Shown here piece by piece: positions 47,060-59,188 of a stretch of DNA of 64,000 nucleotides. Each line of letters begins with the position of its first letter. Within the stretch, counting starts at the first letter, position 1. Below the pieces are notes generated by a model. That model had not been told where the DNA came from, did no database searches, and saw nothing but the letters and a program-made list of their open reading frames with translations. The stretch covers positions 372,001 through 436,000 of the forward strand of contig NZ_FNWF01000003.1 of NCBI RefSeq assembly GCF_900106515.1. Reading direction: 5' to 3'. The DNA is from Peptoniphilus lacydonensis (GTDB lineage: Bacteria > Bacillota > Clostridia > Tissierellales > Peptoniphilaceae). A program made the position numbers and the translations under genes.

Positions 47060-47383
47060 TTAAAGTCTAATATATGCATATCCTTCATTTTGAAGTTGTA
47101 CAATTTTTGTTATAACTAAGTCTTCAACCTTGATGCTAGAAGGAATTAATTCCTTTGTAAGTCTATTTTCTTCCAAAGCTTTCTTTCCAATTGTAATATT
47201 TACTTTAGGATTTCCCATTACACCCTCAAAATCAACACCAGAATATCTATTAAAAAGTGATGCTGCCTTTGACATTACAATTATCTCTATTTTTATATCA
47301 TCAATATTATTTAATAAATCCTTTACATTTGAAATTACGTCATCCCACTTGTCCGCTTCAACTACATGAAAAATTACTTTCAT
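47060..47383 (-). CDS. DsrE/DsrF-like sulfur-relay family protein
   Basis: A 107-residue protein of the DsrE fold. It starts with a strand MKVIFHVVEADKW, then VISNVKDLLNN, IEIIVMSKAASLF, a loop where active members have a cysteine, and IGKKALEENRL. No cysteine is present at all, so it cannot act as a sulfur carrier. A binding or regulatory role is more likely. ATG 47383 has GGAG eight bases upstream; a GTG nine bases earlier is less well placed. It lies between murJ and rpoB, both on the minus strand, and has its own terminator. Confidence 0.7.
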   Translation of the reverse strand: MKVIFHVVEADKWDDVISNVKDLLNNIDDIKIEIIVMSKAASLFNRYSGVDFEGVMGNPKVNITIGKKALEENRLTKELIPSSIKVEDLVITKIVQLQNEGYAYIRL

Positions 47384-47453
47384 CAATATCACTCCTTTAC
47401 TACCATTTTACACTATTAAAGAGCAAAATAAAAGGAGCTTTTAATTTACTAAA

Positions 47454-48953
47454 TTACTTTTTTAAAACCTTCTTTAAAATATCACTTAACTCATCTACTT
47501 TAAAAATGATTAGACAAATTAAATAAATAATTGCTGCAATTACTATTGAAATCAATAGAGATAAATTCATTCCAAATTTATTTAACAAAATATCATAGAA
47601 AAATTTAGAACCATAAGCCATTGCAACAGAAGATAATGTAATTTTTATTATATTTGTAAATAACTTTTTATCAAATACATTTCCAATTAATTTTATTGAA
47701 GGAATGTAAAGAGTTATAGCGCCAACAATAAAAGAAATTGAAGTTGCAAGAGCAATCCCTTCTATTCCGATAACTCTTGAAAGCATTATTGAAAGAAAAA
47801 CATTTATAGCTACAATTAAAACAGAATTTACAACAGGAGTCTTGTTATCACCAAGAGAATAAAAAACTCTTGAAATAATTTCACGTACACCTATACCAAT
47901 TACACCAAAGGCAAAAAAAGACAGTACAACTGCTGTGACTTTAGCATCTGCAACAGAAAATTCTCCACCAACAAATAACAAATTTACAATTGGAAAAGAA
48001 TAAACAAAAAGTCCAAAAGCCGCAGGTACAACTAATAAAAGCATATTTGAAAGCCCTTCTGAGAGCGACGATTTTAAATTTAGATAATCTTTCTTAGAGC
48101 CAAAACTTGCAAGTTTTGGATATGTTGCAGTAATTATTGAAGTTACAACAATCCCTGTTACAAAACTTTGAAGCTTATAAGCATAATTTAAAATAGAAAT
48201 TCCTCCAGATGAAACTCCTGAAGCAATAGATCTCGAAACCATAAAATTAATTTCAATAGCCGAAGTTGAAATTAAAATGGGAACAATTGATACAAACATC
48301 GCCTTCATATCTTCATTAAAATCAATTTTTAAACTGTGTCTATATCCAAGTTTTTTAATTGGCATAATAAAAATTGAATACTGAAATACAAACGCCACTA
48401 AAATTCCAATTGCAAGATAATTTATCCCTTTTTTATAAGAAATAGCCATTGAAATAATTATTATTACATTCATTAAAATAGAATGTAAAACTGAAACTAT
48501 AAACTTTTCATGAATTTGCAGATAAGCCTTATAAATCGAACTTACAGCGGTAACAGCAATGGAAAGCATTGCAACTCTAGAAACAAAAATTGCAGTTTCA
48601 AGTTTTTCACCAGTGAACCCCTCTGCCATTAGTTTGACAAGAGGTCTTGCAAAAATAATCGATAAAATCGTAATAATCGAAAAAACAATTAAAATAATAT
48701 TTGAAAGATTTGCAGTAAAAATATCTGCACTCTTTTTATTTTCTCTTTCTTTTATCTTATCATACATTGGGATATAGCCATTGGCTACCGCACCGCTTAT
48801 TACATTTGTAAAAGTCATAGGAAGTTGAAAAGCGATAAGAAAAATATCAGCTACCATTCCAACGCCAAAAAAATATGCAAGAGCCTTTTCTCTAACAAGA
48901 CCAAAAACTTTTGAAATTATTGTGATTGCCATTAATATATAGGAAGTCTTCAT
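47454..48953 (-). CDS. murJ: Lipid II flippase MurJ (MviN family)
   Basis: MurJ moves the peptidoglycan precursor lipid II across the cytoplasmic membrane. The 499-residue protein has about 14 membrane helices. The N-terminus ISKVFGLVREKALAYFFGVGMVADIF has the conserved arginine of the first helix, and the GAVANGYIPMY segment near 55-65 and GVREIISRVFYSLGDNKTPVV near 355-375 are family hallmarks. AAGGAG lies six bases before ATG 48953. No cell-wall genes are adjacent. In a capsule context some MviN proteins act on other lipid-linked sugars, but the length and motifs here fit MurJ. Confidence 0.88.
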   Translation of the reverse strand: MKTSYILMAITIISKVFGLVREKALAYFFGVGMVADIFLIAFQLPMTFTNVISGAVANGYIPMYDKIKERENKKSADIFTANLSNIILIVFSIITILSIIFARPLVKLMAEGFTGEKLETAIFVSRVAMLSIAVTAVSSIYKAYLQIHEKFIVSVLHSILMNVIIIISMAISYKKGINYLAIGILVAFVFQYSIFIMPIKKLGYRHSLKIDFNEDMKAMFVSIVPILISTSAIEINFMVSRSIASGVSSGGISILNYAYKLQSFVTGIVVTSIITATYPKLASFGSKKDYLNLKSSLSEGLSNMLLLVVPAAFGLFVYSFPIVNLLFVGGEFSVADAKVTAVVLSFFAFGVIGIGVREIISRVFYSLGDNKTPVVNSVLIVAINVFLSIMLSRVIGIEGIALATSISFIVGAITLYIPSIKLIGNVFDKKLFTNIIKITLSSVAMAYGSKFFYDILLNKFGMNLSLLISIVIAAIIYLICLIIFKVDELSDILKKVLKK

Positions 48954-49113
48954 TTTTTCTCCTTAAAAATCTATTTGATTACCTCAAGTATTATATATTT
49001 ATTGAATAATTATTACAAGTTTCAAATCTTAAAGAAATTATTACAAGATTTTTACTATTCTTTATAAAATATATTTTTAAGAAAGATTGTAAAATGAAGT
49101 TAGCCATATACAA

Positions 49114-49140
49114 TAAAAAAATCAGCCCACTTGGAGCTGA
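49114..49140 (-). terminator. Terminator of the glycolytic operon
   Basis: TCAGCCC (49122-49128) and GAGCTGA (49134-49140) form a 7-bp stem with one wobble. On the minus strand it is followed by seven T. It lies 9 bp after the sixA stop. Confidence 0.88.
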
Positions 49141-49149
49141 AATTTACTT

Positions 49150-52347
<3,198 letters not shown>

Positions 52348-52351
<4 letters not shown>

Positions 52352-53091
52352 AAACTTTCACCACATTTAATTATTTCTATAAAATCATCTGCATTAAGAC
52401 TTGCCCCACCCACTAGAACTCCGTCAATATTTTCCATGGATAGAATTTCTTTTGCATTAGATGGTTTTACTGATCCTCCGTATAAAATTCTAATTTTTTT
52501 AGAAATTTCTCCATAATTTTTATCAATTATTTTTCTAATTTCACTGCACATTTTTTCTGCATCTTCTTGTGAACAAGTCTTTCCAGTTCCAATTGCCCAA
52601 ATAGGTTCATAGGCAATAGTTATATTTCCTAAATTTTCTATTCCCTTTAAAGAATTTAAAAGTTCTTCCTTTACAAAACTTAATTCCTCATTTTTTTCCT
52701 TTACTTCTAAAGGTTCACCGACACAAAGAATTACAGAAAGTTCATCTCCTAATGCTTTTTTTACTTTTGAACTTATAATATTATCATCTTCAGAAAAAAT
52801 TCCTCTTCTCTCAGAATGGCCAATAATCACATCTTTTATTTGAATATCCTTTAGCATATTTGTAGAAACTTCTCCTGTATATGCACCATTATCAAACTCA
52901 GAAATATTTTGTGCAGCAACTTTTATTTCACTTTTTACATTTTTTCTAAGACTTTCAAGAGTTACAAAACTCGGTGCAATTAGCACGTCAACATTTCTAA
53001 ACTCCAAATTATTCATTTTTTTTGCAAATTCAAGTGCTTCACTAGAAGTTTTATTCATTTTCCAGTTTCCGCAAATATATTTTTTTCTCAT
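52348..53091 (-). CDS. tpiA: Triosephosphate isomerase
   Basis: It interconverts dihydroxyacetone phosphate and glyceraldehyde 3-phosphate. The 247-residue TIM barrel has the substrate lysine in GNWKMNK (K11), the electrophilic histidine H92 in IGHSERR, the catalytic base E162 in AYEPIWAIGTGK, and the phosphate-binding YGGSVKP and GVLVGGASL. It overlaps pgk by 4 bp upstream and gpmI by 4 bp downstream, so the three are translationally coupled. Confidence 0.97.
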
Positions 53092-54272
53092 GCTTCTTCA
53101 ACCGCCTCAATTCCAGGAAGTTTTTTACCTTCGAGCATCTCAAGACTTGCACCGCCACCAGTTGAAATGTGTGTTAATTTATCAGCAACTTCTGCTTTTT
53201 CAACTGCTGAAACAGAATCTCCCCCTCCAACAATTACAGTTACGTCAAGTTCTGCCAAAATTTTTGCAAGCTCAATTGTTCCACTAGAAAATTCTTCAAT
53301 TTCAAAAACTCCACAAGGTCCATTTAATACAACTGTATTTGCACCTTTAAGTGCAGATTCAATATTTTTTAAACTTTCACTGCCAAGATCAAGAATCATA
53401 TCATCTTCATCCACATCTTCCACATATTTATGCGTGCCCTTTGCATCTTCAGAAACTTCAGGCGCAACAATTACATCTATTGGCAAAATTAAATCAACAT
53501 GATTTTCTATTGCCTTAGCCATGATTCTCCTTGCAAGATCTAACTTGTCATCTTCTACAAGAGATTTTCCAACTTCAAAACCCTTAGACTTTAAGAAAGT
53601 ATTTGCCATCGCACCAACAATAACAAGTTTATCGACTTTTTCAAGCAAATTTTCAATTACGCCAATCTTATCAGAAACCTTTGATCCCCCAAGAATTGCA
53701 GCAAAAGGTTTCTCAGGATTTTTTAGTGCATCTTCAAAATATTTAATTTCTTTTTCAACTAAAAGACCTACACAAGATGGCAAAAATTCTGTAATTCCAA
53801 CATTTGATGCATGTGCTCTATGTGCAGTCCCAAAGGCATCATTTACAAAAATATCTCCAAGAGATGCAAGTTTTTTTGCAAATTCAGCATCATTTTTTTC
53901 TTCGCCCTTTACGAATCTAAGGTTTTCAAGAAGAGCAATATCACCTTTTTTTAAATTTGAAACTTCTTTTACAACTTCTTCATCAACAACTTCCCTTGAC
54001 GAAATAAATTTAACATCTCTTTTTAATAATTCAGATGCTCTTTTCGCAACAGGTTCAAGAGAAAGTTCTTCTTTGTACTCTCCCTTAGGTCTTCCAAGAT
54101 GACTCATAAGAATAACTTTGGCACCATTTTCCAATAAATAATCAATAGTTGGGATAGCCTTTATAATTCTATCATCACCAGTAACTTTTCCATCTTTAAG
54201 AGGAACATTAAAATCCACTCTCACAACTGCAACTTTATCATTAAAATCAAAATCTCTAATAGTTTTTTTCAC
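53088..54272 (-). CDS. pgk: Phosphoglycerate kinase
   Basis: It transfers phosphate between 1,3-bisphosphoglycerate and ADP. The 394-residue protein has the N-domain signature VAVVRVDFNVPLKDGKV (residues 14-30), HLGRPKG near 60, LLENLRF near 117, the hinge region with GGSKVSDKI near 192-200, and the C-terminal nucleotide site GGGDSVSAV and HISTGGGASLEMLEG. The start is GTG 54272 behind GAGGTG. It is the first gene of the glycolytic operon; the gap gene that often precedes pgk is absent, and a gltX terminator lies upstream. Confidence 0.97.
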   Translation of the reverse strand: MKKTIRDFDFNDKVAVVRVDFNVPLKDGKVTGDDRIIKAIPTIDYLLENGAKVILMSHLGRPKGEYKEELSLEPVAKRASELLKRDVKFISSREVVDEEVVKEVSNLKKGDIALLENLRFVKGEEKNDAEFAKKLASLGDIFVNDAFGTAHRAHASNVGITEFLPSCVGLLVEKEIKYFEDALKNPEKPFAAILGGSKVSDKIGVIENLLEKVDKLVIVGAMANTFLKSKGFEVGKSLVEDDKLDLARRIMAKAIENHVDLILPIDVIVAPEVSEDAKGTHKYVEDVDEDDMILDLGSESLKNIESALKGANTVVLNGPCGVFEIEEFSSGTIELAKILAELDVTVIVGGGDSVSAVEKAEVADKLTHISTGGGASLEMLEGKKLPGIEAVEEA

Positions 54273-54315
54273 ATTACACCTCTTAATTTCGAATTTTATT
54301 AGCCTTAATATTTAA

Positions 54316-54321
54316 ATTATA
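54316..54321 (-). promoter_or_regulatory. Extended -10 promoter of the glycolytic operon
   Basis: On the minus strand TGG-TATAAT forms an extended -10 box about 45 bp upstream of pgk. No good -35 is present. Transcription would start near 54308. No CggR-type operator is recognisable. Confidence 0.6.
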
Positions 54322-54412
54322 CCATAAATTAAATTATAGAGAGTTGAAGTTTATATAATATGAATATACTTTTATTTTTGATAACTAAAATTTATTATTT
54401 TCTTAAAATTAA

Positions 54413-54445
54413 AAAAGACTACCAATAAGCTAAGGTAGTCCTTTT
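54413..54445 (-). terminator. Terminator of gltX
   Basis: GACTACC and GGTAGTC form the core stem, extended by A-T pairs with one bulged base. On the minus strand T-rich sequence follows. The stem sequence resembles the rpsL leader hairpin. Confidence 0.85.
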
Positions 54446-54469
54446 AAAAATTTTATCAATTTTTATTCT

Positions 54470-55945
54470 TTAAAGAGAATTTTTTATTTTTTCTGCTCTT
54501 TCAATAAGCTTATCTTTTCCTAAAAGATAAAGAATATTTTGCATTTCTGGACCATGAACATTTCCTGAAATTGCTGCTCTAGTTGGCATATAAAGTTTTT
54601 TGCCCTTAATTCCAGAGTCTTTTTGAACTTCTTTCATTAATCCCTTTGCTGTTTCCATGTCAATTTCATCATGAGATTTTACAATTTTTATAAAAGAATC
54701 CAAAAGTTCTTTCACGTGTTCTTGTGCCAATTCTTCTTTTGCAGCTTCCTCTGTTATTTCAATATCTCCAAATAAGAATGAAATGTGTTCTGGAATATCT
54801 TCTAATTTGTCAACTGCTTCTCTAACTGTGTCAATCAAAACTTTGTACCATTCAAAGTTTTCTCTTATTTCTTCTTCTGTCAAAAGTCCTGATTTTGTTA
54901 CAAAAGGTATGGAAAGTTCAGATAATTTATCTAAATCATAGGATTTAATGTAGTGAGCATTTACCCAGTTTAGTTTATCTGTGTCAAAAATTCCACCACT
55001 CTTTCCAACTCTTTCAAAGCTAAACTTTTCCACCATTTCATCAAGACTCATAATTTCTTCTCCATCTTCTGGTGACCAACCTACAAGAGCAAGATAATTT
55101 ATAAGACCTTCTGGAAGATATCCTCTTTTTCTAAAATCTTCGACAGAAACGTCCCCTTGTCTTTTTGAAAGTTTTTTTCTATCTTTATTTAAAACCGTTG
55201 GAAGATGAACAAATTCTGGTGCTTCCCAACCAAAACATTCATACATAAAAACGTGTTTTGGAGTAGAAGGAAGCCATTCCTCTCCTCTTACAATGTGAGT
55301 GATTCCCATTAAGTGATCATCTACAATTACTGCCAAGTGATATGTTGGAAAACCATCTGACTTCATCAAAACTTGATCATCAATTTCATCTGTGTTTATT
55401 GTAACTTTTCCACGAACTGCATCGTGAAAAGTTATGTCTTTGTTTTTTGGAAGCTTTAATCTTATAACATAATCTTCACCGGCAGCAACTCTTTTCTTTG
55501 CTTCTTCAAGAGGAATTCCACGACAAAGACCATCATACTTAGGAACTTTTCCCTTAATTCTTTGTTCTTCTCTTAAATTATCTAGTCTTTCTTTGGAACA
55601 AAAACAATAATAAGCATATCCCTTTTCGATTAATTCATCTACATATTTTTTATAAATATCAAGTCTATTTGATTGAATATAAGGACCGCAATCTCCAACT
55701 TCTGTTATCTCTCCGTCTTTAACAACTACACCTTCGTCATGAGTTACTCCAGACCATTCAAGAGATTCAATTAAGTTTTCTATGGCACCTTCAACATATC
55801 TAGTTCTATCTGTATCTTCTATTCTTAAGACAAATTTGCCATCATTTTTCTTTGCAAACAAATAATTATAAAGAGCTGTTCTAAGTCCTCCAATGTGAAG
55901 GTATCCAGTTGGTGATGGTGCAAATCTTACTTTAATATCTGACAT
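54470..55945 (-). CDS. gltX: Glutamyl-tRNA synthetase
   Basis: It charges tRNA-Glu and, in Gram-positives lacking GlnRS, often also tRNA-Gln for later amidation. The 491-residue class I enzyme has the HIGH-equivalent SPTGYLHIGG (11-20), the KLSKRQGD loop at 258-265, and a C-x-C pair with a later Cys in the zinc-site region (YCFC near 113-116, C141). The C-terminal helical anticodon domain is full length. AAAGGATGA precedes ATG 55945. The gene begins only 16 bp after the SLH-protein gene with no terminator between, so it is probably expressed with that gene, an unusual partner. Confidence 0.95.
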   Translation of the reverse strand: MSDIKVRFAPSPTGYLHIGGLRTALYNYLFAKKNDGKFVLRIEDTDRTRYVEGAIENLIESLEWSGVTHDEGVVVKDGEITEVGDCGPYIQSNRLDIYKKYVDELIEKGYAYYCFCSKERLDNLREEQRIKGKVPKYDGLCRGIPLEEAKKRVAAGEDYVIRLKLPKNKDITFHDAVRGKVTINTDEIDDQVLMKSDGFPTYHLAVIVDDHLMGITHIVRGEEWLPSTPKHVFMYECFGWEAPEFVHLPTVLNKDRKKLSKRQGDVSVEDFRKRGYLPEGLINYLALVGWSPEDGEEIMSLDEMVEKFSFERVGKSGGIFDTDKLNWVNAHYIKSYDLDKLSELSIPFVTKSGLLTEEEIRENFEWYKVLIDTVREAVDKLEDIPEHISFLFGDIEITEEAAKEELAQEHVKELLDSFIKIVKSHDEIDMETAKGLMKEVQKDSGIKGKKLYMPTRAAISGNVHGPEMQNILYLLGKDKLIERAEKIKNSL

Positions 55946-55961
55946 TTATATTTCATCCTTT

Positions 55962-57524
55962 CTACTTTGCCGTAATTTCTATAATTTGATAGTAAGCCCA
56001 GTGATCTCTTTTTAAATCATCAAATGGGTTCTTTGAATATTTATCTAAGAAAGATTTATTTATCTTTCTATCCAAAACTTTATTAAAAATAGTTGCAGCT
56101 TCTGCTCTTGTTATTTTATCATTAGGTTTAAATTCATCTTTAGACTTTCCAACCATTATACCATGACTTGACAAAGTGTTAATAGCATCTTTTGCCCAAT
56201 AATTTTCCTTTACATCTTTAAAATCAATTGGATTATTGCCTTCTTCTAATTTTAAATAATTTGCCATCATACTTGCAAATTGAGCTCTAGTCATCGCTTC
56301 ATTTGGTTTAAAAGTACCATCCTCATAGCCAGATATAAGGCCCTCTTTTTCTATAAAAACTAAATCGTCATAGTACCAAGCATCTTCTCTTACATCTTTA
56401 AAAGAAGAAAAATCATTGGCATTTGACTTTTCATCAATCACTCTTTTTAAAACAGATGCAGCCTCTGCTCTTGTTATTTTTTCATTGGGATAAAATTTAT
56501 TTTCTGATACACCAGCCATATAAGGTTTTCGTACGACTTCAACTGATTTTACAAGTTCTTCCAAAGACTTCTCTATTTCATCAGAAGAAACTTCACTTTT
56601 TACAACAACATATTCAGCAGATGCGATTGCAGCACGAATTCGCTTTTCATTTTGATCTCCTGCCTTTGCAGTTGAAAGATTTTTTGCGAAATCCACATAA
56701 TCATTTAACTTATCGAGAGTTTTTACTGTGCTGTAAAGTTCCTTCTCATCATTATTTTCATTTACAAGTTCTTCTGACTTCTTTGACTCAACGCTTGGTT
56801 TTACAATATAATCAAGACTTGCCTTTTTGTCATCAGTTTCAGATGCAATCCTAATGTAAGATCCCTCTTTTAAATTTAAATTATCTACTTTAAAATTCCC
56901 ATTAGCATCAGAAACCACATTGGCAACAACTTTTTTATCTAATGCAACTCTAACTTTTGCATTTTTCTCAGTCTTTCCTACAATTTCGCTTGAACCATCA
57001 TAGACATCTGTAATAGAAAGAGCTCCATTTTGAGTCTTAGTAGAAGATTCTAAATTTTTTTGGTCACTTTTAGTTTCTCCAGCCTTGTCAACATAACTTA
57101 ACACAAAGGAATTTTTTAAATTAGAACTAGCTCCAACATCACTTTTTACTTTCGTTTCAATTTCAAGATTTAAGTTGTCCCCTTCTATAACTGAAAGATC
57201 ATTTGCATTAATTGTAACAATATTTTGTTCTTTTCCCTTTATAGAAGTAGTCCTTATATCTAATTTCCCCTGAGATTCCTTTCCATTTAAAAGCTTAGTG
57301 TTTTTAACCTCAATTGATTTATCTAAAAGAAGAGTAACAGAAAAAGAAGAATATTTACTTTTATAATCCTTTGGAAGATTTATAATTAAATTATACTTAA
57401 GTGTATCGCCATTTTTTGCCTCAGAAACAGCAGGCTGCTCTAATACAACTTGAATATCCTCCGCAGCAAAAACATTTACAAAAAGTGTAAAAGCCATAAC
57501 TATGTATAAAAATATTTTTTTCAT
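55962..57524 (-). CDS. Secreted S-layer-homology surface protein
   Basis: The 520-residue exported protein has a signal peptide (cleavage near residue 20, VFAAED), an N-terminal beta-rich domain (about 25-165) resembling cohesin- or fibronectin-type adhesive modules, then an Ig-like repeat (about 172-243, ending in DANGNFKVDNLNLKEGSY). A charged helical linker follows, and then three SLH motifs starting near residues 325, 390 and 455, each with a TRAEAA or TRAQFA core. SLH domains bind pyruvylated secondary wall polymer, so the protein should sit on the cell wall. Its ribosome site AAGGGGG lies inside a terminator-like hairpin that overlaps its promoter. Confidence 0.88.
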   Translation of the reverse strand: MKKIFLYIVMAFTLFVNVFAAEDIQVVLEQPAVSEAKNGDTLKYNLIINLPKDYKSKYSSFSVTLLLDKSIEVKNTKLLNGKESQGKLDIRTTSIKGKEQNIVTINANDLSVIEGDNLNLEIETKVKSDVGASSNLKNSFVLSYVDKAGETKSDQKNLESSTKTQNGALSITDVYDGSSEIVGKTEKNAKVRVALDKKVVANVVSDANGNFKVDNLNLKEGSYIRIASETDDKKASLDYIVKPSVESKKSEELVNENNDEKELYSTVKTLDKLNDYVDFAKNLSTAKAGDQNEKRIRAAIASAEYVVVKSEVSSDEIEKSLEELVKSVEVVRKPYMAGVSENKFYPNEKITRAEAASVLKRVIDEKSNANDFSSFKDVREDAWYYDDLVFIEKEGLISGYEDGTFKPNEAMTRAQFASMMANYLKLEEGNNPIDFKDVKENYWAKDAINTLSSHGIMVGKSKDEFKPNDKITRAEAATIFNKVLDRKINKSFLDKYSKNPFDDLKRDHWAYYQIIEITAK

Positions 57525-57576
57525 AAAAAAGCCCCCTTAATATATTAATTATACTAAAGGGGCTTTGACAATTCAA
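57525..57576 (-). promoter_or_regulatory. Promoter nested in a terminator-like hairpin before the SLH gene
   Basis: On the minus strand TTGAAT (57571-57576), 17 bp, TATAAT (57548-57553) form a good promoter. The arms AAGCCCC (near 57559-57565) and GGGGCTT (57529-57535), extended by TT/AA pairs, enclose the -10 box. They are followed by six T and then the ATG. A transcript begun here (near 57541) lacks the 5' arm and keeps AAGGGGG free as ribosome site. A transcript arriving from upstream would fold and stop or hide it. Confidence 0.6.
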
Positions 57577-57589
57577 TAAATGAGTATTT

Positions 57590-57711
57590 TTAAATTCTAT
57601 CTCCATTAGTCTCCTTTGAATTTATGAAATAAAACATAAATATTGAAACTAATGCCGAATTCAAAAATGCCATTGGCAAGGTGTAAATATTAAGACTATA
57701 AATATATCTTT
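57590..57711 (-). other. Short hydrophobic reading frame between the purine permease and SLH genes
   Basis: Downstream of the permease stop, another minus-strand frame stays open to a TAA at 57590. It encodes about 40 residues (RYIYSLNIYTLPMAFLNS, then one membrane segment and KETNGDRI). The only ATG, at 57673, has no ribosome site. It may be a remnant of a membrane-protein gene or chance. The rest of the interval shows nothing else. Confidence 0.25.
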
Positions 57712-59037
57712 TTAAAAAGGTAAAATTGGTCTTAAATATCTTAGTGTAAAAATAATTGCCAATATATACATTACAGGGCTAACTTCCTTTGCTCGACCTG
57801 TTGTTACTTTTAAAATAACATAAGAAATCATTCCAACAGAAATACCTTCTGCAATTGAATAAGCAAAGGGCATTGTTGCCATTGTTAAAAATGCTGGCAC
57901 CGATTCTGTGTAATCATCTAATTTTATTTGATTTATTGGACTGATCATAAAAAGTCCTACCATTACAAGTGCTGCCGATGTCGCTTGTGCTGGCACAATT
58001 GAAAATATCGGGAATAAAAATAGTGAAAGTAAAAAGAAAAAGGCACATGATATTGATGTAAGTCCAGTTCTTCCTCCATCTGCAACTCCTGATGCTGACT
58101 CAACAAAAGTTGTAACTGTACTTGTCCCAAGAAGTGCTCCCACAACTGTTCCCACTGCATCTGACAAAAGAGCACGACCAACACCTGGTAAATTTCCATC
58201 CTTATCAATTAAATCTGCTTTAGTTGCAACACCAGTTAAAGTTCCTACTGTGTCAAATAAATCTACAAATAAAAATGTAAACATTACAGAAAACATATCA
58301 AATGTAAATAAATCTCCCCAGTGAAGTTTAAAGGCAACAGGTTTAAGTGATGGTGGAAGTGAAAAAATCATTCCATCTGGTAGATGTGTAACCCCTAAAA
58401 TAAGTGCAAGTATTGTGCCAGTTACAATTCCGTATAAAAGTGCTCCTTTAACATTTTTTGCAGTTAAAAGTGCCATTACCATAAGTGACACTATAAACAC
58501 AAAGGATGGCCTTGATGCAATTTCTCCAAGAGCTACTAAAGTCGCATCATTGTCAACTATAATACCAGCTGAAGTAAGCCCTACTAAAGTTATAAATAGT
58601 CCAATACCCACTGACACTGCATTTTTAAGTGACATTGGTATTGATGTAAATATTGCCTCACGAACATTAAAAAAGCTCATCACTATAAAGATTATACCTT
58701 CCAAAAATACCGCTGTTAGTGCATAAGACCAATCGTGACCCATGGAGAGTACAACTGTGTAAGTGAAAAAGGCATTTAGCCCCATCCCTGCTGAAAGTGC
58801 AAAAGGCAAGTTAGCAAATAATCCCATAAAAATCATTGCAATGATTGACGAAATAATAGTCGCAGTGAAAACTCCACCCTTGTCCATTCCAGTCTCAGAT
58901 AACATATTTGGATTTACAACTAGAATATATGACATTGTCATAAAAGTTGTAAGTCCTGCCAAAAATTCTGTTTTGGCATTTGTCTTTCTCTCATTAAGAG
59001 AAAAAGTCTTTTCTAAAAAACTTGAATTTGTTTCCAT
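57712..59037 (-). CDS. NCS2 purine permease of the AzgA/PbuG type
   Basis: A 441-residue membrane protein with about 13 hydrophobic segments that would import adenine, guanine or hypoxanthine with a cation. The N-terminus TEFLAGLTTFMTMSYILVVNP is the hallmark of the AzgA/PbuG group. Other family segments are NAFFTYTVVLSMGHDW near 88, FVDLFDTVGTLTGVATKADL near 250 and GTSTVTTFVESASGVADGGRTG near 300. GAGGAGG lies before ATG 59037. It is monocistronic, with its own promoter and no purine riboswitch visible in the leader. Confidence 0.92.
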   Translation of the reverse strand: METNSSFLEKTFSLNERKTNAKTEFLAGLTTFMTMSYILVVNPNMLSETGMDKGGVFTATIISSIIAMIFMGLFANLPFALSAGMGLNAFFTYTVVLSMGHDWSYALTAVFLEGIIFIVMSFFNVREAIFTSIPMSLKNAVSVGIGLFITLVGLTSAGIIVDNDATLVALGEIASRPSFVFIVSLMVMALLTAKNVKGALLYGIVTGTILALILGVTHLPDGMIFSLPPSLKPVAFKLHWGDLFTFDMFSVMFTFLFVDLFDTVGTLTGVATKADLIDKDGNLPGVGRALLSDAVGTVVGALLGTSTVTTFVESASGVADGGRTGLTSISCAFFFLLSLFLFPIFSIVPAQATSAALVMVGLFMISPINQIKLDDYTESVPAFLTMATMPFAYSIAEGISVGMISYVILKVTTGRAKEVSPVMYILAIIFTLRYLRPILPF

Positions 59038-59070
59038 TTTTCCTCCTCATATAATATAAATTCAGTTTTT

Positions 59071-59099
59071 ATTTTATCACATATATAAAAATTTGACAT
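59071..59099 (-). promoter_or_regulatory. Promoter of the purine permease gene
   Basis: On the minus strand ATGTCA (59094-59099) and TAAAAT (59071-59076) are 17 bp apart, with TGA before the -10 as an extended element. The leader is about 30 nt. Confidence 0.55.
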
Positions 59100-59142
59100 A
59101 AGGACTTATAATTTTAAACTATTTTATAAAGACAATTTAAAA

Positions 59143-59170
59143 TAAAAAGACTCTTGAAAAATCAAAAGTC
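59143..59170 (-). terminator. Terminator of the YtrA-type ABC operon
   Basis: GACTCTTGA (59149-59157) pairs with TCAAAAGTC (59162-59170) with one wobble. On the minus strand a run of T follows. It lies about 18 bp beyond the last stop. Confidence 0.85.
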
Positions 59171-59188
59171 CTTTAAGTCTATGAATAT

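Noticed and set aside
53521-54102. 193-codon plus-strand frame over pgk
   Set aside because: Antisense shadow of pgk with no ribosome site.
56423-56854. 143-codon plus-strand frame within the SLH-protein gene
   Set aside because: His/Gln/Leu-rich composition typical of antisense shadows.
59038-59160. Purine riboswitch before the NCS2 permease
   Set aside because: The leader is only about 30 nt from a good promoter and lacks the conserved riboswitch helices.
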